This document shows positions 25,869 through 33,902 of a DNA stretch of 37,118 nt, piece after piece (the stretch's first letter is position 1; the number at the start of each line of letters is the position of its first letter). The notes beneath the pieces are model-generated. The model had not been told where the DNA came from. It searched no databases and saw nothing but the letters and a program-made list of their open reading frames with translations. A program made the position numbers and the translations under genes. Source of the DNA: Cupriavidus sp. U2 (GTDB lineage Bacteria > Pseudomonadota > Gammaproteobacteria > Burkholderiales > Burkholderiaceae); assembly GCF_009663685.2 (NCBI RefSeq), contig NZ_RCOG02000013.1:1-37118 (forward strand). Direction: 5' to 3'.

Positions 25869-26999
25869 TTGAAGCAGATTCCCCTGTTTGGTGTCGTGCA
25901 TACGCCCGAAATGGAGGCAGCGGCACAGGAAGTACTGCGCTCAGGACGCATTGCAAGCGGCGAGTACGTCGGCAAATTTGAAAACGGCATTGGCGACATC
26001 GTCGGGCAGCCGCATGTGGTCAGTACCCACGACATGACGAATGCTGTCTTCCTCGCGCTTCACCTCGCGGGCGTTGGTCCGGGCGACGAAGTCCTCACTA
26101 CGGCGTTTGCCTGCATGTCGACCAACGCAGCGATCTCGCATGCAGGCGCGACGCCAGTATGGGTTGATGTTCGTCCCCGGTCAGTGGAAATGGACGTGGA
26201 GGACGCCGCGCGAAAAATTACGCCGCGCACCAAGGCCGCCATCATGTATCACGTAGCCGGCTATCCCGGACCCGCCCGGGAAATGGCCGAACTATGCAAG
26301 GCACGTGGCATCGCGTTTCTTGAGGACTGCGACAATGCATTGTTTGCCACGCAGGATGGCGCACACGTTGGAGGTCATGGCGATTTCGCCATCTTTTCGT
26401 TCTACCCCAATCGCCAGATCAACTGCACAGAAGGCGGCGCGCTCATCTGCAAGTCGGCCGGTATGGCGGAACGCGCGCGGCAGCTGCGCCGTTTCGGCAT
26501 CCATGCGGCTAACTTCCGCACGGCGCAAGGTGAAATCAACCCGCTCGCCGATATCCCCGAAATTGGGTGGGCGTACACGATGAACAATCTGTGCGCCGCG
26601 CTGGGCCACGCACAGCTGGAGTCTGCCAGCCAGAAGGTGGATCGCGCGCGCGCCAACGTTCAGCGGCTCAAAGCCCGCCTCGCCGGAGTTGCGGGCATAA
26701 CGCCGCTGGAGTCCCGACCTGGTACTGATCCGGCCTACTGGGTCATGCTCTGCCTCGCGGATAACCGGGATGCACTGCTTCAGCACCTGAAGGACCACGG
26801 CGTCTCGGCATCCATCCTGCATCATCGGAATGATACGTATAGTGGATTCCACGCGATGAAGATGGGCCCGAACACACACACTGCTTATCTGCAGCAGCAT
26901 ATTGTCGGCCTGCCCTGCGGCTGGTGGCTCGATGACACCGACGTTGATACCATCGGCAATGTCTGCGCACAGGCAGCCGCCCGTACCCTGACTGCCTGA
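25869..26999 (+). CDS. DegT-family homologue lacking the catalytic PLP lysine
   Basis: The protein has 376 residues and starts at TTG 25869, with AGGAG 8 bases before it. Fold and length match the DegT family, including LEDCDNALF, TEGGALI, YTMNNLCAALGHAQL and the C-terminal LPCGWW shared with the preceding gene. In the active-site block SFYPNRQINCTEGG, Arg182 occupies the position of the usual Lys (SFYPNKQ in active members). The usual S-G-T phosphate loop is also changed (STHDMTNAV). The arginine is encoded by CGC, two base changes from AAG, so sequencing error is unlikely. It may be a non-catalytic partner of the neighbour, since DegT sites form at a dimer interface. It could also use a different chemistry, as ColD does with His. 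No frameshift is seen. Confidence 0.88.
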   Translation: MKQIPLFGVVHTPEMEAAAQEVLRSGRIASGEYVGKFENGIGDIVGQPHVVSTHDMTNAVFLALHLAGVGPGDEVLTTAFACMSTNAAISHAGATPVWVDVRPRSVEMDVEDAARKITPRTKAAIMYHVAGYPGPAREMAELCKARGIAFLEDCDNALFATQDGAHVGGHGDFAIFSFYPNRQINCTEGGALICKSAGMAERARQLRRFGIHAANFRTAQGEINPLADIPEIGWAYTMNNLCAALGHAQLESASQKVDRARANVQRLKARLAGVAGITPLESRPGTDPAYWVMLCLADNRDALLQHLKDHGVSASILHHRNDTYSGFHAMKMGPNTHTAYLQQHIVGLPCGWWLDDTDVDTIGNVCAQAAARTLTA

Positions 27000-27005
27000 G
27001 GTTCG

Positions 27006-28370
27006 ATGAAATTGCTCCGTGCCGCTGCGCTCGACATGGTGATGCTGTATGCCGGCAAGGTGTCAGCAGTGCTGGTGGGGTTTATTTTCCTGCCTTACTA
27101 CCGACACCTGCTTGGTGCTGAAGCCTTCGGGATGGTGGCCGTCATCCTGTCGCTGCAGGGCCTTCTGATCATGCTTGACCTCGGCATGTCGACGCTGGTT
27201 GGCCGCGAAATCGCCATGGCGGATTCGAGCCCCAATGCGCTGGCATCCCTCGTCCGCACTGCGGAAATGAGCCTGACAGCCTTCTACGCACTGCTGCTGC
27301 CGATTGCCGTTTTCCTGTGGGCATTTGGGTCATTTCCGAGCGTCGACTGGTTCACGGTCATTGGCGCCATTGTATTGTTTTGGGTTTTGGTGCTGCAGAA
27401 CATGTACTACGGCGCCATGCTGGCACGTCGAGAATACGCTGCTGCCAGCACGATCCAGCTCGTCGGCGTGGCAATTCGAGCCGGTGCGACCGCATATGTG
27501 CTCGCTGCCGTGTCCAGCACGATAGCTGCGTTTATCGCGACCCAACTCGTGTTCGCCATCGTACAGGCCCTGGTCACACGCAAGCGCTGCATTCAGTTCT
27601 GGACCAAAAGCGCGACGGATCGCTCACTTCTGGCTAATCCGACACTCCGTGACGCGTGGGAACTGATCAAAAAAGGACGCGCACTTGTGCTGTTCTCGGC
27701 TGCGGGGGCCGCCGTCACCCAACTCGACAAGCCGCTGGTGTCTGGACTGATATCCGCAAACAGCGTGGCGCCCTATTTCCTGGCTACTACTGTATGCATG
27801 GTGCCGCTCTCGTTGCTGGGTGGGCCGGTCAGCCAGTATTTCCAGCCTCGTGTACTGAACCAGAATTTCGCGGGTGCCGACTTTCCCAAATCGACCGTCC
27901 AGAGGTTCGTACTCTGCACAATCCTCATTTCCTCGCTGCCGTGCCTAGTATTCTGGCTGGCGCGTGATCCCCTGCTTGGCCTCTGGATGGGCCATGGCCA
28001 CGACAACAGCATAATATCGCGCTACGTGAAAATTCTCTTGCCGGGATTTGTGATCGGCGCGTTTGGCTATATACCCTACACGTTCCTGCTTTACGCCAAA
28101 GACCTCCGTTTTCAAGCTGTGGCGTCGATCGCGATGAGTGTCGTGACACTGGCGCTTACAGCATTCGCGGCATACCGGCAGAGTGTCGACGGTGTTTGCT
28201 ACATCTATGCTGCCTATCACACCGTTTCCACGCTCGTCAGCTGGACGCGCGCACTGGCACTGGAAAAGGTTCGCGTTGCGGCACGATATTCGGCCATCCT
28301 CACATTGCAGCTTGTGATACCGCTCGTGGCGATTGCGATTGTTGGCCAGTTTCTGATTAAAAACTCCTGA
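27006..28370 (+). CDS. Wzx-type oligosaccharide flippase (second copy)
   Basis: The 454-residue polytopic protein has about 12-14 hydrophobic helices, beginning VMLYAGKVSAVLVGFIFLPYYRHLLGAEAFGMVAVI (in parts), and fits the MOP-superfamily Wzx family. GAAVTQLDKPLVSGLIS at about residues 235-251 is the conserved helix-7 region. It is dissimilar from the flippase at 21043 and belongs to the less GC-rich cluster. A GAGG ribosome-binding site overlaps the stop of the upstream gene, with a 6-base gap. Its role is to flip undecaprenyl-linked repeat units before Wzy polymerisation. Confidence 0.9.
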   Translation: MKLLRAAALDMVMLYAGKVSAVLVGFIFLPYYRHLLGAEAFGMVAVILSLQGLLIMLDLGMSTLVGREIAMADSSPNALASLVRTAEMSLTAFYALLLPIAVFLWAFGSFPSVDWFTVIGAIVLFWVLVLQNMYYGAMLARREYAAASTIQLVGVAIRAGATAYVLAAVSSTIAAFIATQLVFAIVQALVTRKRCIQFWTKSATDRSLLANPTLRDAWELIKKGRALVLFSAAGAAVTQLDKPLVSGLISANSVAPYFLATTVCMVPLSLLGGPVSQYFQPRVLNQNFAGADFPKSTVQRFVLCTILISSLPCLVFWLARDPLLGLWMGHGHDNSIISRYVKILLPGFVIGAFGYIPYTFLLYAKDLRFQAVASIAMSVVTLALTAFAAYRQSVDGVCYIYAAYHTVSTLVSWTRALALEKVRVAARYSAILTLQLVIPLVAIAIVGQFLIKNS

Positions 28371-28382
28371 GAGATTTGCACT

Positions 28383-29393
28383 ATGTTCGATAACAAGGTC
28401 CTGATGATCACCGGTGGTACCGGTTCGTTTGGCAACACGGTTCTCAATCGCTTTCTCCATTCGGCTGTCAAGGAAATCATCGTATTCAGCCGCGACGAAA
28501 AGAAGCAGGAAGACATGCGGATTGCAATCAACAACCGCAAGGTCAAGTTCCACATTGGCGACGTGCGCAACTACGAAAGCGTGGCCCGCGCCATGGAAGG
28601 CGTGGACTATGTTTTCCACGCTGCGGCATTGAAACAGGTCCCGTCGTGCGAGTTCTATCCTATGGAGGCTACTCTGACGAACGTGGTAGGAACGGAGAAC
28701 GTCCTGAATGCCGCGATTGCCAACAAGGTCAAGCGCGTGGTCGTTCTCAGCACCGACAAGGCGGTGTATCCGATCAACGCCATGGGAATCTCCAAGGCCA
28801 TGGCGGAAAAGGTCATGGTCGCAAAGTCGCGTACCGTCCGCGACGGCGGCACGGTACTCTGCGCCACACGCTATGGCAACGTCATGGCGTCCCGTGGATC
28901 CGTCATCCCACTTTTCATCGAGAAAATCAAGGCCGGCAAGCCGCTGACAATCACCGACCCGAAGATGACCCGGTTCCTGATGTCATTGGAAGACTCCGTC
29001 GATCTGGTGCTTCATGCGTTCCAGCATGGGTCCCAGGGCGACATCTTCGTGCAGAAGGCCCCCGCGTCGACAATCGAGGATCTGGGCACGGCCATCAAGG
29101 AACTGTTCAAGAGCAACGCGAAGGTCGATATCATCGGTACGCGGCACGGTGAAAAGCTCTATGAGACGCTGGTATCGCGCGAGGAAATGGCCAAGGCCGA
29201 GGACATGGGCCGCTACTATCGCGTTCCCGCTGACAATCGCGACCTCAACTACGACAAGTTCATTGTGGAAGGACAGCCGGACGCAAACGATGTCGACGAC
29301 TATACCTCCCACAATACGGAACGTCTAAACGTCGAACAGATCAAGAAACTTCTGCTGACGTTGTCCTACGTGCAGGAAGAGGTGAAGAGCTGA
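28383..29393 (+). CDS. UDP-GlcNAc 4,6-dehydratase/epimerase, WbjB/FnlA/CapE family
   Basis: The 336-residue short-chain dehydrogenase-like enzyme closely follows WbjB, FnlA and CapE. It has the NAD(P)-binding TGGTGSFG, SRDEKKQEDMR and HAAALKQVPSCEFYPMEA, and the active-site block PINAMGISKAMAEKVMVAKSR, in which Met replaces the usual Tyr, as in this family. The family dehydrates and epimerises UDP-GlcNAc to a UDP-2-acetamido-2,6-dideoxy-hexos-4-ulose, normally the first step to UDP-L-FucNAc. The usual partners WbjC/FnlB/CapF and WbjD/FnlC/CapG are not in this window. The next gene starts in its stop codon (TGATG). Confidence 0.93.
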   Translation: MFDNKVLMITGGTGSFGNTVLNRFLHSAVKEIIVFSRDEKKQEDMRIAINNRKVKFHIGDVRNYESVARAMEGVDYVFHAAALKQVPSCEFYPMEATLTNVVGTENVLNAAIANKVKRVVVLSTDKAVYPINAMGISKAMAEKVMVAKSRTVRDGGTVLCATRYGNVMASRGSVIPLFIEKIKAGKPLTITDPKMTRFLMSLEDSVDLVLHAFQHGSQGDIFVQKAPASTIEDLGTAIKELFKSNAKVDIIGTRHGEKLYETLVSREEMAKAEDMGRYYRVPADNRDLNYDKFIVEGQPDANDVDDYTSHNTERLNVEQIKKLLLTLSYVQEEVKS

Positions 29394-30571
29394 TGCGCCC
29401 TCTGGTATCGGTCATCATCCCCACGCACGGCCGCCCGGAATGTGCAGTTTCGACGATCCGCGCTGTACTGGCTGCTTCCGATGAGCTTGAGGTCGTTGTC
29501 AGCGACACCAGCAGCGAGGACCGAATCACGCCCGCATTCGCCGGGCAGGATATCACGCGGCTCAAGTTGCTTCGTCCCGGCGAGCCGCTCAGTGTCGTCG
29601 ACAACTTCAACTTCGCGCTGAGCCATGCCAGCGGCGAATACCTGGCCTTTATCGGGGATGACGATTTAGTATCGCCACAGATTACAGAGGTTGCGCAGTG
29701 GGGCATCGAAAATAATGTGGACGCCTTCAGCTTCAGTTTCCCGATGCTGTATTACTGGCCGACCTTTGCCAGTACCACGCGCTGGAAAGCCCAGGGCAGC
29801 ACGCTCGTGGTCAGCGAATTCAATGGAAGCGTTACACCGTTCGACGCAAAGGCGGAGCTCGCCGCTGCATTGCGCAACATGGGATCTGGCGTGCTTGGCA
29901 TGCCGCGCGCCTACGCCGGAATGATCTCGCGCCGGCTCGTGGAACGAATTCACTCGGCGCACGGCCCGCTGTTCGGCGGGGTCAGTCCGGACATCTACAG
30001 CGCTGCGCTCATTTCAATGGAGAGCCAGAAAAGTTATCGCGTCGACTTTCCGATCGTGGTTCCTGGAGCATGTGCCGGCAGCACTTCTGGCAAGAGCGCG
30101 CGTGGGCGGCACGTGGGGGGGCTGCGTGACAACCCTCACATTGGCGCCTTCAAGAACCTCGTATGGGATGAACGCGTGCCCGAATATTACAGCGTCCCCA
30201 CTGTGTGGGGATATTCACTGTTGAAGGGTGTCGAGGACAAACCGCAGTGGCTTGGCAAGGCCGATTTTTCGATGTTGTACTTGCGATGCCTGATTAGCGA
30301 TCCCCAATACAAGGGCATGGTGATGGGATGCCTGAGACAGCATGCACGTAAGAGCGGCTATGTGACTACGGCAGTCGAGTTTGCCTGCGCCACGGTGCGC
30401 GAGGTCATCCGCATCGCCCGCACGCTCGTTCAACGCCAACTGAACCGTTTCAAGCCCGAAAACAGTGTTGTACTGCACGGCGTTCTCGACACGGAACAGG
30501 CTTTCGAAGCTGCCTCGCAATATATCCGGAAATTTGACAAGAAGCTCGAACTGACGAAGAGCGGTTCATGA
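29393..30571 (+). CDS. Glycosyltransferase family 2 (GT-A fold)
   Basis: The protein has 392 residues, and its ATG overlaps the upstream TGA by one base. VSVIIPTHGRPECAVSTIRAVLA opens the GT-A nucleotide-binding half, and GEYLAFIGDDDLVSP supplies the D-x-D-type metal motif. The remaining ~230 residues are variable and form the acceptor half, with no membrane helix. It likely adds one sugar of the repeat unit in the cytoplasm. Donor and acceptor are unknown. The gene lies immediately after the WbjB-like enzyme, so it may use its amino sugar product. Confidence 0.88.
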   Translation: MRPLVSVIIPTHGRPECAVSTIRAVLAASDELEVVVSDTSSEDRITPAFAGQDITRLKLLRPGEPLSVVDNFNFALSHASGEYLAFIGDDDLVSPQITEVAQWGIENNVDAFSFSFPMLYYWPTFASTTRWKAQGSTLVVSEFNGSVTPFDAKAELAAALRNMGSGVLGMPRAYAGMISRRLVERIHSAHGPLFGGVSPDIYSAALISMESQKSYRVDFPIVVPGACAGSTSGKSARGRHVGGLRDNPHIGAFKNLVWDERVPEYYSVPTVWGYSLLKGVEDKPQWLGKADFSMLYLRCLISDPQYKGMVMGCLRQHARKSGYVTTAVEFACATVREVIRIARTLVQRQLNRFKPENSVVLHGVLDTEQAFEAASQYIRKFDKKLELTKSGS

Positions 30572-30597
30572 AGCGTCGTCCACTGATAACTAATATA

Positions 30598-30618
30598 CCG
30601 CGCAAGGTTTTGCCGCGG
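30598..30618 (+). promoter_or_regulatory. Inverted repeat in the leader of the Wzy-like gene
   Basis: CCGCGCAA and TTGCCGCGG pair around a GGTT loop with one bulged C. The hairpin lies 17 bases before the polymerase start codon and takes up part of a 64-base gap, in a cluster where genes otherwise touch or overlap. No T run follows, so it is more likely a translational or mRNA-stability element than a terminator. Confidence 0.3.
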
Positions 30619-30635
30619 CCGGACCGGACTGCATC

Positions 30636-31700
30636 ATGGTTCTGACCGAGATCGTCCTGCTTGCAGCGATGCTTGGGCTGTCGTCGGGCATCAGCCTGCT
30701 TCTGCTCAACGTACGCCAACCTGCGCCACATGTGGTGGGCGGGGTGACTGCCGCCGTGTTCATCATCGTCATGATGTGCTTCCGTAGCCTGCAATTTGGC
30801 GTGGATACGGCGGCCTATGCCGAGATATTCTCCGACTTCTGCAAAGGCAGCCTCATCACGGACCGAGAATCGAGCTTCCAGATTGCTACGGAAGTACTGA
30901 ATTTTTCAATGCTTGGCAGCTGCGATACCGAACTGCTGCCAGCCGTGTGGATTTTCCTGGTAGTGCTGCCCGCCCTGTTTTTTCTGGCGCCTTGGCGGGT
31001 GCGCCTTTGCTACATTTCGGCGTTGCTGCTGTCGCTAGTCGGCATCGAACTGTCCACCAACGCGCTGCGCCAGGGGTTATCCGTGGGATTGATGGTGCTT
31101 GCGGTTTCGCTGGCGCCGGTCAGCTCGCTGCTCACATTCCTCTTTAGCGCACTGGCAATGCTGTTTCACCCCAGCGCGGGTCTAGTACTTCTTGGGTATC
31201 TGCTAGCGCGTCAGCGTTGGGGGGTCTTTCTGACAATGATTGCAGGCTTGTTGGCCCTGGTCATTCACTCGCTGAACAGCTCTGTAGAACTTCCGTTCGT
31301 GTCGCGGTTTCTATACGAAATTAACAAGTATCTAGCACACGAAGACACTGAGCTTTGGATTCGAATCCTGTCGTTTGCGTGCGTCGTGGCAGCGTTGGCT
31401 GCGCCACTGATGAGCCGACTGCCTGACGTTCCCATTCGAACCGTCGTCGATGACCGATACTACGCGGTGGCAATGCGCATGGCGATCGTGTGCGTGCCGT
31501 TCCTGGCGCTGCCCTATTTTGGATACCGCTTCATCTACGGCATGTATCCGGTGATCCTTTTCCTCACGCTCAGCGCCACCCTAGAGAAACACGTCGACAC
31601 CAGAAGGCATTTTATTTTTCTTTGTGCCATGAATGTCACCATCCTCCTTGCCTGGGCCGGTGGATCGACGTATATGCGCGAGCTTCCCTTCATCGGTTGA
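30636..31700 (+). CDS. Wzy-type O-antigen/exopolysaccharide polymerase (EpsG-like)
   Basis: The 354-residue integral membrane protein has about 9-10 hydrophobic helices and little similarity to other gene types, typical of Wzy. The EpsG-family pattern is recognisable: an FGVDTAAYAEIF motif after helix 2 and NALRQGLSVGLMVLAV near residue 145, in which the RQG lies at a helix start. Such proteins join lipid-linked repeat units in the periplasm. No strong ribosome-binding site precedes the ATG; a GGA-containing stretch lies about 12 bases upstream. It is the only polymerase candidate in the window besides the WaaL-like protein, so both glycan operons may depend on it. Confidence 0.8.
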   Translation: MVLTEIVLLAAMLGLSSGISLLLLNVRQPAPHVVGGVTAAVFIIVMMCFRSLQFGVDTAAYAEIFSDFCKGSLITDRESSFQIATEVLNFSMLGSCDTELLPAVWIFLVVLPALFFLAPWRVRLCYISALLLSLVGIELSTNALRQGLSVGLMVLAVSLAPVSSLLTFLFSALAMLFHPSAGLVLLGYLLARQRWGVFLTMIAGLLALVIHSLNSSVELPFVSRFLYEINKYLAHEDTELWIRILSFACVVAALAAPLMSRLPDVPIRTVVDDRYYAVAMRMAIVCVPFLALPYFGYRFIYGMYPVILFLTLSATLEKHVDTRRHFIFLCAMNVTILLAWAGGSTYMRELPFIG

Positions 31701-32515
31701 TGAATATGCAATTTGCTGCTTCCGCACGACCAAGCGGCATCTCGGTCGTCATTCCCACGCTCAACCGTCTCGACATGGTCTTGCGGGCCTGCCATTCAGT
31801 CCGGACCAGCCATCTCGATCGCGTCGAGATTATTGTTGTTGACGATGGCTCAGCCGACGATCTGCGCCAATTGCTTCCTGCGACGAATGCGCACGGAGTT
31901 GCAATCCGTTCCTACCGGTTTCCATCCAATCGCGGGCCGCAGGCCGCGCGAAATCTCGGCATCAGACGGGCGCGCTTTACCCATATTGCCTTTCTGGATT
32001 CCGATGACGCATTCACAGCCGAGAAAATAGATCACGTTATCCAGCAACTTGACAACGGCCCCGTAGACCTGTTGTTTCACGGTGTCCAGGGCATGCCTAA
32101 ATATGGTAAGCTGGCCCGCCTTTGGACGGGGTGGCTAAGTCATTGGTTACCATTCGGCTGGTGGATCGCCATTCTGAATCCGGTCGTCACGCCGGCTCTC
32201 GTGATCCGGCGTGAACGCAGGCTCGGCATGGTGAGGCTGCGGCACTGCGAAGACTGGTGTTTCCTACTTCGCTACGTGCAGGCGGACACGCGGATCCAGT
32301 TTCTGCCCGAGGAACTATCCATTGTTTATCGACCCGTCGGGTCCAGCGGCGGATTGTCCGGCGCAATCTGGAAGATGCGCAAGGGCGAATTCGCCGCGCG
32401 TCAGGTACTCCTGAAATCCCCTTGGCCCTCTGGCGTCCCTCGCTTTTGCCTTGGCGGCATGGCTGGGCTCCTCCGAATCATAAGTGACGTCCTGCGCGGA
32501 CGGTATTTTCGCTAA
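31700..32515 (+). CDS. Glycosyltransferase family 2 (GT-A fold)
   Basis: The protein has 271 residues from ATG 31700, which overlaps the upstream stop by one base. ISVVIPTLNRLDMVLRACHSV, EIIVVDDGSADD, GPQAARNLGI and IAFLDSDDAF are canonical GT2 elements, the last carrying the D-x-D metal ligand. A weakly hydrophobic segment near residue 145 (WLSHWLPFGWWIAIL) may associate with the membrane. CEDWCFLLRY contains the ED motif of the catalytic base region. It is a cytoplasmic-face transferase with unknown specificity. Confidence 0.92.
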   Translation: MNMQFAASARPSGISVVIPTLNRLDMVLRACHSVRTSHLDRVEIIVVDDGSADDLRQLLPATNAHGVAIRSYRFPSNRGPQAARNLGIRRARFTHIAFLDSDDAFTAEKIDHVIQQLDNGPVDLLFHGVQGMPKYGKLARLWTGWLSHWLPFGWWIAILNPVVTPALVIRRERRLGMVRLRHCEDWCFLLRYVQADTRIQFLPEELSIVYRPVGSSGGLSGAIWKMRKGEFAARQVLLKSPWPSGVPRFCLGGMAGLLRIISDVLRGRYFR

Positions 32516-32524
32516 GTCAGGACT

Positions 32525-33646
32525 ATGGCAAACGTTTATCTGATTGGTGTACGAGGCATTCCAAATCGCTACGGCGGATTCGAACGCCTTGTCGAAGTCC
32601 TCGCACCCCACCTGGCAAGCCAGGGCCACGACGTGACTGTGTTCTGCAATGATGACCCCACGGTCAATCCATCTGGCACCACGGAAGATCGCTGGTTGGG
32701 CGTCAGGCGACGCTTTGTTTCTGTTCGCCGCAGTGGTCCACTGGGGACTATCGAGTATGACTGGCGTTCGTTTAAGGAAGTCCCCCCAGGCTCCGTCGCT
32801 TTAATATTTGGATACGGCACGGGAATTTTCCAGCGTTATCTCAAGCAGAAGGGAATTCGACATGCAGTCAATATGGACGGCATCGAATGGCGGCGCGAAA
32901 AGTGGGGCCGCGTTGCCCGCATCTGGCTACGCATGAACGAGCGTTCTGCAGCACGTCAGGCAGATATCCTGATCGCCGATCATCCTGAAATCCAGCGTTA
33001 CCTGCAGGAAGAACTCGGCAAGGCATCTACAATGATTGCCTACGGCGTAGACGACGATGCACTGGAGCCCGGCGATCGCAGCAGACTCTCGCATCCGCTG
33101 CTGGACCAATACCCGGATCAGAGTTTTTCTCTGGTGGTTGCGCGTCCTGAGCCAGAAAACCAGATTCATGTGACGCTTGACGCCTTCGAGCGTAGTGCGA
33201 AGAAACTCCCAATGGTTGTGCTCGGAAATTTCGAAATCAACGACTATGGGCGACAGCTCCGCGCGGCGCATCCCGACGTCCATTTTGCGGGCGGCGTCTA
33301 TGACGCGCCCGTACTTAATGAACTGCGCAGGCGCAGCAGCCTGTATATCCATGGCCACTCGGTGGGCGGTACCAATCCGTCACTGATTGAGGCTATGGCA
33401 GCTGGTGCATTGCTTGTTGCCCACGAGAATCCGTTCAATCGCTGGGTGATGGGCGGCGACGCATCAGGACTGTTCTTCAAGGAGGCCAAGGATCTGGCAG
33501 TCCACTTGGATAATCCGCCGGCGCCGGCGCTGCGTGAAAGCATGATCGCCGCCGCCCGTCAGCGTTGCGTCGATCAATTCTTGTGGCGCCGCATCCTCGA
33601 TGAATACGACGGCGTGATCGAGCGCCTGTTGCAGGCGAGTCGATGA
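32525..33646 (+). CDS. DUF1972-type glycosyltransferase (GT-B fold)
   Basis: The protein has 373 residues, with AGGA before ATG 32525. The N-terminal VYLIGVRGIPNRYGGFERLVEVLAPHLASQGH (in parts) is the DUF1972 acceptor domain found in rhamnosyltransferase-like enzymes. The donor domain holds VARPEPENQIHVTLDAF and IHGHSVGGTNPSLIEAMAAGALLVAHENPFN, with the GT4 glutamate. Members commonly transfer a deoxyhexose in O-antigen and EPS clusters, but the sugar here is not predictable. Its stop overlaps the start codon of the decayed gene that follows (ATGA). Confidence 0.9.
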   Translation: MANVYLIGVRGIPNRYGGFERLVEVLAPHLASQGHDVTVFCNDDPTVNPSGTTEDRWLGVRRRFVSVRRSGPLGTIEYDWRSFKEVPPGSVALIFGYGTGIFQRYLKQKGIRHAVNMDGIEWRREKWGRVARIWLRMNERSAARQADILIADHPEIQRYLQEELGKASTMIAYGVDDDALEPGDRSRLSHPLLDQYPDQSFSLVVARPEPENQIHVTLDAFERSAKKLPMVVLGNFEINDYGRQLRAAHPDVHFAGGVYDAPVLNELRRRSSLYIHGHSVGGTNPSLIEAMAAGALLVAHENPFNRWVMGGDASGLFFKEAKDLAVHLDNPPAPALRESMIAAARQRCVDQFLWRRILDEYDGVIERLLQASR

Positions 33647-33902
33647 CAAGCAAACGGCAGTTCTTTGCGTCGGCGGTTTGGCGATAGGCCAGATATTGTT
33701 CAGGGTTAGTGCTAATGAAGCGGAACTGTACGGCCTGAACTCGCTCGCCTGGGTATGGGTGCTGCGACGTGTTCAGCTTGTTAAAATCTATCCTTTGGTG
33801 GCACCCGCCCTTCTAGTCGTGCCGATTGGCAGCCACTTCATTTTTGGCGAACGATTTCAGACGCAGCATATATTTGGCGTCATTCTGACCTCCAACGCAT
33901 GA
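33643..33902 (+). pseudogene. Decayed EamA/SMR-like four-helix transporter gene
   Basis: ATG 33643 overlaps the upstream stop, and the frame MTSKRQFFAS begins as expected, but it hits a stop after about 15 codons. The recognisable continuation (LAIGQILFRVSANE) resumes in the next frame at about 33678. After it, a stretch that should hold the second helix is missing, so SANEAEL joins straight to YGLNSLAWVWVLRRVQLVKIYPL. The typical GERFQTQHIFGVIL then ends prematurely at 33902. This pattern of frameshift, internal deletion and lost C-terminus indicates a pseudogene of a small EamA-type membrane protein, perhaps once a lipid-linked sugar flippase for the next gene. Confidence 0.65.

Noticed and set aside
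33678..33902. An intact small multidrug-resistance-like protein
   Set aside because: It needs a TTG start in the middle of the family sequence, lacks the second helix and has no normal C-terminus, so it is called a pseudogene.
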